Below, one piece after another: positions 1-6,375 of a DNA stretch of 13,431 nt. The DNA comes from Mesorhizobium sp. (GTDB taxonomy: Bacteria; Pseudomonadota; Alphaproteobacteria; Rhizobiales; Rhizobiaceae). Under the pieces are notes generated by a model. The model had not been told where the DNA came from and ran no database searches. It saw only the letters and a list, made by a program, of their open reading frames with translations. Within the stretch, counting starts at the first letter, position 1. The number at the start of each line of letters is the position of its first letter. The stretch spans positions 1 through 13,431 of the forward strand of contig JAEKLU010000246.1 in NCBI GenBank assembly GCA_019509685.1. The letters are read 5' to 3'. The position numbers were made by a program, and so were the translations under genes.

Positions 1-372
1 CAGGCGCGTGAAGCCGGAGTGCCGGCAACGATTGTGTTCGACCAGGCCTTTCGACCCGGACTGCAAAACCTCGAGCGCGCCAGCCACGTCGTCATCCTGT
101 CCTGGCTCCATCACGCGCCCCGGAATCTGATTGTGCAAAAACCGCGGCATGCGGCTGAACCGAAAGGCGTTTTCTCGTTGCGCTCCCCTGCCCGGCCAAA
201 CCCTATCGGGCTGCACGTAGCAAAACTCGTTGGCATCGACATCGCCGCCGGCCGCATCGAGATCGACGCCATCGACGTGCTCGACGGCACGCCGGTCATC
301 GACATCAAGCCCTACTATGCTTCGACCGATGCGTTGCCTGACGCGACCATTGCCGGGCGCGACGAGACATGA
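1..372 (+). CDS. trmO: TrmO (TsaA/VirR family) tRNA methyltransferase, 5' end outside window
   Basis: The reading frame is open from base 1, so this is the C-terminal part of a longer protein. Family knowledge: TrmO uses S-adenosylmethionine to N6-methylate threonylcarbamoyladenosine at position 37 (t6A37) of tRNA-Thr in the cytoplasm. Visible signatures are the SPARPNPIGLHV block at bases 187-222 (the family's RSPxRPNPIG motif) and LDGTPVIDIKPY at bases 280-315, both diagnostic of the TsaA-like beta-barrel. Upstream, LQNLERASHVVILSWLHHA matches the usual 'L.GLE.FSHI..L.W.H' stretch. A GTG at position 19 could be mistaken for a start, but the homologous sequence continues upstream of it, so it is probably internal; roughly the first 40 residues should lie outside. 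The stop overlaps the next start (ATGA), implying translational coupling to the DUF2293 gene. Confidence 0.85.
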   Translation, partial: QAREAGVPATIVFDQAFRPGLQNLERASHVVILSWLHHAPRNLIVQKPRHAAEPKGVFSLRSPARPNPIGLHVAKLVGIDIAAGRIEIDAIDVLDGTPVIDIKPYYASTDALPDATIAGRDET

Positions 373-683
373 GGGCGCCGACCGGCCGCCGCCGCGCCAT
401 CGCCAAGGCGCTGACCGTACTTCTGCCGCTGGCGCCCTACGCCGACATGGAAAAGATCCGCGCCGATGCCGGCTCAGTGCATATGAAGACGTTGCCGCCG
501 ACAATCGCTGTATGGCTGGCGACGATCGCCCATGTCCGCCACACCCATACCGATTACGAAAAGCTGCTCGCCGAAGGCTATGATCGCGACTCGGCGCGCT
601 TCTTCGTCATCGGGCGGACCAACGAAGTGCTCACCCGCTGGCGGGCGACGCGGCTGCTTGAGGAAGACGACGAGCAAGATTAG
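369..683 (+). CDS. DUF2293 domain protein, 104 aa
   Basis: A small, basic-N-terminus protein of unknown function. The core from about residue 42 to 92 (LPPTIAVWLATIAHVRH, then TDYEKLLAEGYDRDSARFFV and the NEVLTRW end) matches the DUF2293 family as I remember it: a proline-started helix, conserved HVRH/HTDY region and the YDRDSAR motif. It is predicted soluble, with no signal peptide or membrane segment. The first 20 residues are Arg/Ala rich and the tail is acidic (EEDDEQD). ATG at 369 overlaps the trmO stop by 4 bp, so it is almost certainly translated from the trmO message; that context suggests, but does not show, a nucleic-acid- or tRNA-related role. No catalytic motif is recognisable. 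The family call is fairly firm; the function is unknown. Confidence 0.8.
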   Translation: MRAPTGRRRAIAKALTVLLPLAPYADMEKIRADAGSVHMKTLPPTIAVWLATIAHVRHTHTDYEKLLAEGYDRDSARFFVIGRTNEVLTRWRATRLLEEDDEQD

Positions 684-800
684 ACCGGCACAAAACGGTT
701 TCGCCTGCGGAATCCTTGAGACGCCGCTCCTGCGGCCGATGGCCCGTCAATAATTCCGGCATCGCCTCTGGAAAAACGCCGGCGGCGCCGTATATGGCAA

Positions 801-820
801 AAACGGAGCTTCCTCCGTTT
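801..820 (+). terminator. Hairpin between DUF2293 and SDR genes
   Basis: AAACGGAG (801-808) and CTCCGTTT (813-820) form a perfect 8-bp stem with a 4-nt CTTC loop, followed by ATTCTCC. It lies 117 nt after the DUF2293 stop and 44 nt before the dehydrogenase start. The A/U base of the stem and short loop resemble a rho-independent terminator for the trmO-DUF2293 transcript, but the U tract is only the UUU inside the stem plus AUU. It could equally be a leader structure of the dehydrogenase mRNA. The rest of the 684-864 gap shows no convincing promoter. Confidence 0.45.
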
Positions 821-864
821 ATTCTCCGAGATTTTACCGCCCCCAAGGGCAAGGATCACAGATC

Positions 865-1704
865 ATGACAGCTAAGGTTTGGTTCATCACCGGATCGTCG
901 AAGGGTTTTGGCCGCGTCTGGGCCGAGGCAGCACTTGCCCGTGGCGATAGCGTTGCCGCCACCGCCCGCGACGCCGCCACGCTCGCCGATCTCGTCGAGA
1001 AATACGGCGACAAGATCGCCGCCATAAAGCTCGACGTCACCGACAAGAAAGCCGTCGATGCCGCTATCGCCGAGGCGCACAAGCGCTTCGGCCGGCTCGA
1101 TGTCGTTATCAACAATGCCGGCTACGGCCATTTTGGCGCCATCGAGGAGGTCTCCGAGCAGGAAGCCCGGGACCAGATCGAGACCAACGTCTTCGGCGCG
1201 CTTTGGGTGACGCAGGCCGCACTGCCGATCATGCGGGCGCAGCGTTCCGGCCACATCATCCAGATCTCGTCGATCGGCGGCGTCAACGCCTTCGCCTCGA
1301 TCGGTCTTTATCACGCCTCGAAATGGGCGCTGGAAGCCTTCAGCCAATCGCTCAGCCAGGAGGTCGCCGCATTCGGCATCCATGTCACGCTAGTCGAACC
1401 GGGCGGCTTTTCCACCGACTGGGCCGGCCCGTCGGCCAAGGTCTCGAAGCGCATGGACGTCTATGAGCCGGTCCGCGCGGCGATGGCCGAGCGCCGCAGC
1501 CGCTCGGTGGCCGGCGACCCGGAGGCGACCGGCCCCGCGATGCTGGCGATCGTCGACGCGGCCGAGCCGCCGCTGAGGGTCTTCTTCGGCGACGTCGGCC
1601 TGCCGATGATCAAGCAGGAATATGCCAACCGCATCGCCACCTGGGAAAAGTGGGACCATGTTTCGGTGATGGCGCAAGGCGCCAACAAGAACCGGAAAGC
1701 TTGA
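865..1704 (+). CDS. Classical SDR-family NAD(P)-dependent oxidoreductase, 279 aa
   Basis: Cytosolic Rossmann-fold oxidoreductase acting on an unidentified alcohol/ketone substrate. Visible motifs in order: nucleotide-binding TGSSKGFG at residues 9-16 (TGxxxGxG), Arg35 after beta-strand 2 (often a sign of NADP preference), Asp57-Val58, NNAG at 83-86, catalytic Asn108, the Ser at 135/136, and Tyr149-x3-Lys153 (YHASK). The PGG at 179-181 fits the segment after beta-6. A length of 279 aa with a longer C-terminal substrate lobe fits the subgroup of 270-290 aa SDRs common in rhizobia. The start is ATG preceded by AAGGA at 851-855, 9 nt upstream. It appears monocistronic: hairpins lie on both sides and the next gene converges on it. 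All catalytic residues are present, so it should be active; specificity cannot be read from the sequence. Confidence 0.93.
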   Translation: MTAKVWFITGSSKGFGRVWAEAALARGDSVAATARDAATLADLVEKYGDKIAAIKLDVTDKKAVDAAIAEAHKRFGRLDVVINNAGYGHFGAIEEVSEQEARDQIETNVFGALWVTQAALPIMRAQRSGHIIQISSIGGVNAFASIGLYHASKWALEAFSQSLSQEVAAFGIHVTLVEPGGFSTDWAGPSAKVSKRMDVYEPVRAAMAERRSRSVAGDPEATGPAMLAIVDAAEPPLRVFFGDVGLPMIKQEYANRIATWEKWDHVSVMAQGANKNRKA

Positions 1705-1716
1705 TCCGGAACGTTC

Positions 1717-1743
1717 GGCCACGCTGCCTCGCGCGGCGTGGCC
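1717..1743. terminator. Bidirectional hairpin terminator between convergent SDR and MOSC genes
   Basis: GGCCACGCTGC (1717-1727) pairs with GCGGCGTGGCC (1733-1743) in an 11-bp stem with one G-U pair and a 5-nt CTCGC loop, followed by CTTTC on the plus strand. It sits 12 nt after the dehydrogenase stop and 7 nt after the convergent MOSC stop, where a shared terminator is expected. The T tract is weak, so efficiency is uncertain. Confidence 0.65.
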
Positions 1744-1750
1744 CTTTCAC

Positions 1751-2368
1751 TCAGGCCTGATAAATCCACTGCTCCGGCACGCGTACGGAAATCTCTTCGC
1801 CGACCGCGATGCTGCCCGGTTTCTCGACCCAGGCGACAAGGCCGCGCAACCGCTTCGCAACCTTCGGAAAGGCCAGCGCTCCGGTCTCGTGATCGGCCAT
1901 GCCGGCATTCTCGGCAATCGAACGTCCGGCAATGCGGCATGGCTTGTTCTGCGCGTCGATCTTGATCGTCGCGCCGCCCTTGAAGAACAGCAGCGAACCG
2001 GCCGGCAGCATCGAAAGATGCGGCACGCCTTCGATCAGCATGTTGGCGCCGATCCATTCCGGCTTGATTTCATCCAACCCCATCTGGGCGGCGACAACGG
2101 CCAGCTCGTCCGCCGCCACGATCGACAATTGCCGTTCGTTGCGCATCTCGGTGCCGCGCGGGTACCAGGGTTCGCGGCCGCCGCAGCGTCGCATGGCGCC
2201 GGCGTGGAAGTCGCCGTCGATACCTTCGAAACCCAGCCGCAATTCTGTAACCGGGCGGGTCTGGAAGTGGTCGGACGGCGCAACGTAGAGCGACGCTACC
2301 TTGGCGGCGAGTTTTCGCGCCGCAATGATTTCAACCGGCTTCTCGGCTTCAGGGAAAAGATCCAGCAT
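1751..2368 (-). CDS. MOSC domain-containing protein, 205 aa
   Basis: MOSC domains are found in molybdenum-cofactor sulfurases, in mARC-type N-hydroxylamine reductases and in stand-alone bacterial proteins such as YiiM and YuaD. Visible features: GIDGDFHAG at residues 49-57, the RNERQLSIV region at 76-84 (an Arg/Gln pair typical of the family), IGANMLIEG at 106-114, LPAGSLLFF at 121-129 and the conserved Cys144 in NKPCRIAGR, proposed in the family to carry sulfur or contact the cofactor. There is no membrane segment or signal peptide. ATG is preceded by AAGGA (complement of 2376-2380) at 7-nt spacing, lying within the end of tetR. The gene begins 3 nt after the tetR stop, so the two form one operon. 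The family assignment is firm; the substrate is unknown. Confidence 0.9.
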   Translation of the reverse strand: MLDLFPEAEKPVEIIAARKLAAKVASLYVAPSDHFQTRPVTELRLGFEGIDGDFHAGAMRRCGGREPWYPRGTEMRNERQLSIVAADELAVVAAQMGLDEIKPEWIGANMLIEGVPHLSMLPAGSLLFFKGGATIKIDAQNKPCRIAGRSIAENAGMADHETGALAFPKVAKRLRGLVAWVEKPGSIAVGEEISVRVPEQWIYQA

Positions 2369-2371
2369 GGC

Positions 2372-2992
2372 TTAGTCCTTGGATGACGTGCCCTCGTTTT
2401 GCCGGTTGAGGGGCAACGCCGCAAGAGCAGTTTCGGCCAAGGCCCGCAACTCATCGGCCGAGGCGCCGTCCCGCGCCTGGATCGACATGCCGTTCATGAC
2501 GCCGGCCAGGTATTTGGCGAAACCTTGCGCTGAGACGCTCTCCGGCAGGTCGCCCATCGCCTGGCCCTTGGCCAGCCGCTCCGCGATCGCGGTCTTGAGT
2601 TCATCGGCAATGGCTTGCGCCTGCGGCGAGGCCGCCAGGGCGCCGCTGACGAACAGGCAACCGCCAGGCTTGCCGGGCCTGGTATAGGCCTGCGCAGCCC
2701 CCAACAGCAGCCGCCGGACCGCTTCCGCCGTCGACACCGGCGCGCTCAGCGCTTCCAGCGCAAATCCAATCTCGGTCTCGTGGTAGCGCGTCAGCGCCTT
2801 GCGGAACAACGTCTCCTTGTCGGTGAAGGCGTTGTATATCTGCGGCGGCGTCAGCCCCATCGCGTCACGCAGCATGGCGAGCGACGTCGCCTCATAGCCA
2901 TGCTCCCAGAACAGATGCATGGCCGCGTCGAGCGCAGCCTGCGGGTCGAATGCGCGTGGCCGACCCCCGCGCGGCTTTTCCATCTTTTCCAT
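2372..2992 (-). CDS. TetR/AcrR-family transcriptional regulator, 206 aa
   Basis: Cytoplasmic DNA-binding repressor, probably controlling its own operon and the divergent tautomerase. The N-terminal helix-turn-helix spans about residues 15-64 (AALDAAMHLFWEHGYEATSL, then MLRDAMGL, PPQIYNAF and DKETLFRKAL), the standard TetR pattern. The rest is the helical ligand/dimer domain; KPGGCLFVSG at 108-117 holds Cys112, the only Cys in the protein. A Cys near this position senses electrophiles in some TetR proteins such as NemR; whether it does here is inference. Two start ATGs are possible: 2992, with no clear ribosome site, or 2983, preceded by GGAAAAG at very short spacing. The frame is open upstream to 3547, but that part is antisense to the tautomerase gene and is not coding. 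The stop is 3 nt before the MOSC start. Confidence 0.9.
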   Translation of the reverse strand: MEKMEKPRGGRPRAFDPQAALDAAMHLFWEHGYEATSLAMLRDAMGLTPPQIYNAFTDKETLFRKALTRYHETEIGFALEALSAPVSTAEAVRRLLLGAAQAYTRPGKPGGCLFVSGALAASPQAQAIADELKTAIAERLAKGQAMGDLPESVSAQGFAKYLAGVMNGMSIQARDGASADELRALAETALAALPLNRQNEGTSSKD

Positions 2993-3054
2993 AATGATCG
3001 TTACGAAACCTATTGACGCGGCTCTTTTGCATAACGTAACAATCGATACGAAAC
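2990..3054. promoter_or_regulatory. Twin-box putative TetR operator in the tetR/tautomerase divergent promoter
   Basis: Two 20-bp direct repeats, 2990-3009 and 3035-3054, are 45 bp apart and agree at 16 of 20 positions; both end in ATCGxTACGAAAC. Each contains an imperfect palindrome. CGTAACAATCGATACG at 3035-3050 has CGTA/TACG arms; the first box read on the minus strand is CGTAACGATCATTATG. TTGACG at 3013-3018 is a possible -35 for the tautomerase, with TAACAA at 3037-3042 as a weak -10 (18-nt spacer), so box 2 would cover the -10. Box 1 covers the tetR start region. This arrangement fits repression of both divergent genes by the TetR protein. The boxes are seen directly; the binding is inferred. 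Confidence 0.6.
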
Positions 3055-3103
3055 ATGGCAAGCTCGAAACGCAGGCCATGCAACTCCAGCAAAGGACAAG
3101 CCA

Positions 3104-3526
3104 ATGCCCATCACCGTGACCGCACCGCAAGGGATACTGACCCCGGCCGGAGAGCGTGAGATACTGCCGCGTCTCAGCGCCGCCCTGATCGAGGCCTCCG
3201 GCGCCACCGGCAATTCGTTCTTCACAGCAATTGTCGGCGGCACGGTCCACATCCTGCCGCCACACCAGATCTACGCCGGCGGCGCCAATCGGCCTGTCGT
3301 CATGGTGGAACTGAAGCTGCCCAATATCGGCCTCGGCACGGTCGAAGCCCGCAATGCCTTCATCACCGCCGCCGCCGCCATCGTCGCGGAGCTCTGCGTG
3401 CCGGGTCACAAACCGGAAAACACCTGGATCAACATCGTCAACGCGCCCGACGGCGGCTGGGGCATCGGTGACAGGCAGTATACAGGCGATGCGCTGATTG
3501 CAGCCGCTACCGCCGCCGCTGCGTGA
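3104..3526 (+). CDS. Tautomerase-superfamily protein, 140 aa
   Basis: Members of the 4-oxalocrotonate tautomerase/MIF superfamily use an N-terminal proline, exposed after removal of Met, as catalytic base for keto-enol tautomerisation or dehalogenation-type reactions. The protein begins MPITVTAPQG, so Pro1 is present. The core VVMVELKLPNI at about residues 65-75 and the TWINIVNAPDGGWGIGD stretch at 107-123 fit the second and last beta elements of the longer (about 130-140 aa) bacterial tautomerases, roughly twice the 62-aa 4-OT monomer. The C-terminus is Ala rich. ATG is preceded by AAAGGA at 3091-3096 with 7-nt spacing. It is divergent from a TetR gene and probably its main target. The substrate is unknown; an aromatic or quinone-type catabolite is only a guess. 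Confidence 0.85.
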   Translation: MPITVTAPQGILTPAGEREILPRLSAALIEASGATGNSFFTAIVGGTVHILPPHQIYAGGANRPVVMVELKLPNIGLGTVEARNAFITAAAAIVAELCVPGHKPENTWINIVNAPDGGWGIGDRQYTGDALIAAATAAAA

Positions 3527-3581
3527 CCGGACGAATAAACCTATCACGACGTTCTTACCGGCTTCGGACTAGCTTTCGCCG

Positions 3582-3610
3582 CGTCGCGCCGCTCTGATGG
3601 CGGCGCGACG
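3582..3610 (+). other. GC-rich hairpin just upstream of the methyltransferase ribosome site
   Basis: CGTCGCGCCG (3582-3591) and CGGCGCGACG (3601-3610) are perfectly complementary over 10 bp with a 9-nt loop (closed further by C3592-G3600). It ends 2 nt before GAGAGG, the ribosome binding site of the gene at 3625. There is no T tract, so it is either a weak terminator after the tautomerase (stop 55 nt upstream) or a structured 5' leader affecting translation of the next gene. Confidence 0.5.
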
Positions 3611-3624
3611 ACGAGAGGCCGATC

Positions 3625-4188
3625 ATGGTTGGACACGCAATCGCTGCCCTATGGCTGTTCTGGGCGATATCCTGGCTGCTTGCCGCGTCCTGGGCCGATC
3701 CCGCGCAAAAGCGCGCGGATATCAGGGCGGAGGTCCGCTATCGGATCCTCTGGCTGGCCGGCACCGCGTTGATGTTCGTTCCGGCGCACGGCTATGTCGG
3801 TCGGTTTCGGCTCTGGATGCCGACGCTTACCGAGGCTTGGATCTGCGTTGCCCTGATCGCGATCGGCATCGCTTTTGCCTGGTGGGCGCGCTTGCATCTC
3901 GGCCGGCTGTGGTCCGCCACGGTGACAGCCAAGGCCGATCATCGCATCGTCGACACAGGCCCTTACGGGCTGGTCCGCCATCCGATCTATACGGGCCTGC
4001 TGCTGTCGATCCTCGCCACCATGGCGGTCAAGGGCACGATATGGGGGATTGCTGGCGCCGTGCTGCTGCTCATCGGCGTCGTCGTCAAAGCCAAGATCGA
4101 GGAAAACTTCCTGCGCGGCGAGCTCGGCCCGGCCTATGACGACTATGCTAAGCGCGTGCCGATGCTGGTGCCTTTCGCGCCGGCCTAG
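3625..4188 (+). CDS. Isoprenylcysteine carboxyl methyltransferase (ICMT)-family membrane protein, 187 aa
   Basis: Integral membrane protein of the ICMT/phospholipid methyltransferase-like superfamily, which uses S-adenosylmethionine. Hydrophobic segments at about residues 3-22, 40-56, 70-90 and 125-155. The family signature is clear: HRIVDTGPYGLVRHPIYTG at 106-124 contains the conserved Arg-His-Pro and Tyr-x-Gly that bind the cofactor, followed by KIEENFLRGELGPAYDDY at 157-174 with the Glu-Glu pair (159-160). Bacteria lack CaaX-prenylated proteins in the eukaryotic sense, so the true substrate is probably a lipid or small molecule; this is inference. The start is ATG with GAGAGG at 3613-3618, 6 nt upstream. 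The TAG stop is the first three bases of an intergenic repeat (4186-4285), suggesting the repeat replaced the original 3' end. Confidence 0.88.
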   Translation: MVGHAIAALWLFWAISWLLAASWADPAQKRADIRAEVRYRILWLAGTALMFVPAHGYVGRFRLWMPTLTEAWICVALIAIGIAFAWWARLHLGRLWSATVTAKADHRIVDTGPYGLVRHPIYTGLLLSILATMAVKGTIWGIAGAVLLLIGVVVKAKIEENFLRGELGPAYDDYAKRVPMLVPFAPA

Positions 4189-4285
4189 AGCGGTTCAGCG
4201 TTTCACGGAATCGTCGAACCGCTCTAAGTCTTTGTTTTCACGCAATTCCAGACGGAAAACCGCTACGCACTTTTCCTGGAATTGC
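4186..4285. repeat. Rhizobiales intergenic palindromic repeat, double hairpin
   Basis: Hairpin A: TAGAGCGGTTC (4186-4196) pairs perfectly with GAACCGCTCTA (4216-4226), 19-nt loop. Hairpin B: GCAATTCCAG (4242-4251) pairs with CTGGAATTGC (4276-4285), with an inner GGAAAA (4254-4259)/TTTTCC (4271-4276) arm. I recognise this sequence type as a high-copy intergenic repeat of Mesorhizobium and relatives; the copy number was not checked. It fills the gap between two convergent genes and could serve as a bidirectional transcription stop or mRNA end stabiliser. Its first three bases form the stop codon of the upstream methyltransferase gene. Confidence 0.8.
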
Positions 4286-4301
4286 TCTAAGCGGCCCGTC
4301 G

Positions 4302-5423
4302 TTAGAGCATGCGCAGCAGCGCGCCGCCGATCGAATAGCCGGCGCCAAAGGCGCAGATCACACCGAAATCGCCGGCCTTCATGTCGGCGTGGTTTTCCGA
4401 CAGCGCGACGATGGCGCCGGCGCCCGCCGTGTTGCCGAGTCGCTCCAGAACCATCGGCGCGCGGTCGTGATCGACATCGTGGCCGAAGGACAGTTTCAGG
4501 ATCATCGCATTCATGCGCGCATTGGCCTGGTGCAGCCAGAAGCGCCTTATTGCCTGTGGCGTCAGCCCATGCTCGGCGAGGAACGCAACGATGAATTGTT
4601 GCCCGGCAACGGTGACTTCCTTGAACACCTTGTTGCCGACCTGTTTGATCAGATTGCCTTCAAGGTTGATCATGTAGGGATCATCCTGGGCGGTGCGGGT
4701 GTGGTAGCCGAGATTGGTGCGGATGTTGTTCGACATCTGCGTCCAGATGCGGGTGTCCAGCACCTCGAAACGCTCAGGTCTTTTGTCACCCTGGGCGAGC
4801 CCCTCCACCACCATCGACACCGAGGCGTCGCCGAAGATGAAATGCGTCTGCCGGTCGCGGAAATTGAGATGGCCGCTGATGATTTCCGGCGTGGTCACCA
4901 GGATGCGCTTATGCGCACCCGAACGCACCAGATTGACCGCCATGTGAAGGGCCGCCGCGGCGGAAGAGCAGCCAAGGCCCATGTCGAAACCGGCGCCCTT
5001 GGTGCCCAGCGCCTCCTGCATCTCGATGGCGATCGCCGGATAGGGCCGCTGATGGTGCGAGGCCGAACAGATCACCAGGTCGACGTCGGCCGGATCGACA
5101 GCGGCATGAGCGAGCGCCTTCTTTGCCGAAGCCACGCCGAACTCCGCTTCCAGCGACAGCGCGTCGTCCGGCCGGGCCGGAATGCGCGGCGTCATGCGGG
5201 TCGGATCGAGGATGCCCTCGCGTTCGATCACATGGCGGCTCTTGACGCCCGACGCATGGACGATGAAGTCGCTGTCCGATTTCTGCAGCAGCGTCTCGCC
5301 GGTCAAAGCGCGGCGCGCATTCTCGGTGTCGACCCAGCTGTTGAAGCTTGCGACCAGTTCTTCATTGGTGATGACGGGTTCAGGGATTTCGGCGCCGATG
5401 CCGCTGATGATGACGCGATGCAT
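4302..5423 (-). CDS. Beta-ketoacyl-ACP synthase III-type condensing enzyme (long FabH-like form), 373 aa
   Basis: Cytosolic thiolase-fold enzyme that condenses an acyl-CoA with malonyl-ACP in fatty acid initiation or a related pathway. The catalytic triad is complete; numbered from a start two residues earlier: Cys154 in GLGCSSAAAAL, His300 in WLHQAN, Asn333 in LGNTAGAG. FGDASVSMVVEG and the closing FGAGYSIGGALL are also typical. It is about 55 residues longer than E. coli FabH (317 aa), mainly through an N-terminal insertion at about residues 28-66. This resembles the long FabH-like proteins of proteobacteria (for example PA3286, which uses medium-chain acyl-CoA) more than housekeeping FabH. 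ATG at 5423 has GGACGGA (complement of 5430-5436) 6 nt upstream; a TTG two codons earlier (5429) is less likely. It follows tam on the same strand after 146 bp, so may have its own promoter. Confidence 0.9.
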   Translation of the reverse strand: MHRVIISGIGAEIPEPVITNEELVASFNSWVDTENARRALTGETLLQKSDSDFIVHASGVKSRHVIEREGILDPTRMTPRIPARPDDALSLEAEFGVASAKKALAHAAVDPADVDLVICSASHHQRPYPAIAIEMQEALGTKGAGFDMGLGCSSAAAALHMAVNLVRSGAHKRILVTTPEIISGHLNFRDRQTHFIFGDASVSMVVEGLAQGDKRPERFEVLDTRIWTQMSNNIRTNLGYHTRTAQDDPYMINLEGNLIKQVGNKVFKEVTVAGQQFIVAFLAEHGLTPQAIRRFWLHQANARMNAMILKLSFGHDVDHDRAPMVLERLGNTAGAGAIVALSENHADMKAGDFGVICAFGAGYSIGGALLRML

Positions 5424-5485
5424 GTTCAATCCGTCCGAGGCACGGGCATTACGGGCTCTGATGTGGGCGCCGAGATTGCCCGGCG

Positions 5486-5544
5486 CAACCCTTGTCGTAT
5501 TTGACCGGTTTATGCCAGCTTAAATCGACAACCCTTGCTGGCAT
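5486..5544. promoter_or_regulatory. Inverted plus direct repeat upstream of the FabH-like gene
   Basis: ATGCCAGC (5512-5519) and GCTGGCAT (5537-5544) form a perfect 8-bp inverted repeat with a 17-nt spacer. CAACCCTTG occurs twice in direct orientation at 5486-5494 and 5529-5537, 43 bp apart. The region is the locally AT-richer part of the 146-bp gap before the FabH-like gene and is a plausible operator/promoter zone. No clear -35/-10 pair could be fixed and no regulator is identified. Confidence 0.35.
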
Positions 5545-5569
5545 CGCGGCGAGTTGCCTTACGTTGCGT

Positions 5570-6337
5570 TCAGGCTCGCTTGGCGACGACGAAGATGCGC
5601 GGGAAACGCAAGAGCACCTTGCCGTTCGCGGTCTTCGGATAGGCCTTGGCGATCTTGGCCGTGTAGCTGTCGAGGAACTGCTTTTTCTCCTCCGCGTCGA
5701 GCGGATCGAGGAATGGCTTCAACCCGGTCGCCTTGACCCATTCGACGATCGCCTCGGCATTGGCGAGCGGGTGGTTGTAGGCCGTGTGCCAGATGTCGAG
5801 CCGGTCGGCGAGCGGCGACAACAGATCGTAGTAGAACGACACCGGCGGCAACGGCCCGCGCGCCGCGCCCTTGAGCTTGGCCGAAAACGGCATCTCGGCC
5901 GCCGTGTCGCGCATCAGCTGGTGCGAGGCCTCGCCGAGATTGTCGGGCATCTGGACCGCCAAGGCGCCGCCGGGCGCCAGCAATCCCATGAGACGCTGAA
6001 ACACCGCCGGATGCTCCGGCAGCCACTGGAAGACCGCGTTGGCGAAGATGACATCGACAGGCTGATCCGGCTGCCATTTGGTGGCGTCGGCCAGCTCGAA
6101 ATTGACGTTGGGTAGCCGCGCCCGCGCCTTCTCGATCATGTCGGGCGACGTGTCGAAGCCGCTGACTTCGGCATTCGGCCAGCGCTCGACCAGAAGCTCG
6201 GTGGAATTGCCCGGGCCGCAGCCGATATCGACGACGCGGCGCGGAAAATCGACCGGCACCTGCGCCACGAGATCGCGCGCGGGCCGCGTGCGTTCGTCCT
6301 CGAATTTCAGATATTGGGCAGCGGACCAGTCAGCCAT
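5570..6337 (-). CDS. tam: Trans-aconitate 2-methyltransferase
   Basis: Cytosolic class I S-adenosylmethionine methyltransferase that esterifies trans-aconitate, a spontaneous by-product of the citric-acid-cycle intermediate cis-aconitate and an aconitase inhibitor. Visible signs: the N-terminal [23 protein letters not shown], nearly diagnostic for Tam; SAM motif [12 protein letters not shown] at residues 36-46; acidic Asp62 in GFDTSP after beta-2; ADATKW at 83-88; [13 protein letters not shown] at 98-110, the motif IV/aromatic region; and [13 protein letters not shown] after it. At 255 aa it matches the E. coli enzyme (252 aa). ATG has GAGGTGA (complement of 6342-6348) 4 nt upstream. It begins 38 nt after the ettA stop on the same strand, so is probably co-transcribed with it. 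Confidence 0.93.
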   Translation of the reverse strand: MADWSAAQYLKFEDERTRPARDLVAQVPVDFPRRVVDIGCGPGNSTELLVERWPNAEVSGFDTSPDMIEKARARLPNVNFELADATKWQPDQPVDVIFANAVFQWLPEHPAVFQRLMGLLAPGGALAVQMPDNLGEASHQLMRDTAAEMPFSAKLKGAARGPLPPVSFYYDLLSPLADRLDIWHTAYNHPLANAEAIVEWVKATGLKPFLDPLDAEEKKQFLDSYTAKIAKAYPKTANGKVLLRFPRIFVVAKRA

Positions 6338-6375
6338 TTTGTCACCTCACTCATGCCGGCCGCCCGTAACTGATA

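Noticed and set aside
2993..3547. 185-residue N-terminal extension of the TetR reading frame
   Set aside because: The extension is antisense to the tautomerase gene and the promoter; the TetR fold begins right after the internal ATG at 2992/2983.
4186..4285. CRISPR or insertion-sequence end
   Set aside because: There is no repeat-spacer periodicity and no transposase; the structure is a pair of hairpins of a known rhizobial intergenic repeat type.
4389..5504. 371-codon plus-strand reading frame antisense to the FabH-like gene
   Set aside because: A shadow of a clearly real gene with an intact catalytic triad; the antisense product is His/Arg/Asp rich and unlike known proteins.
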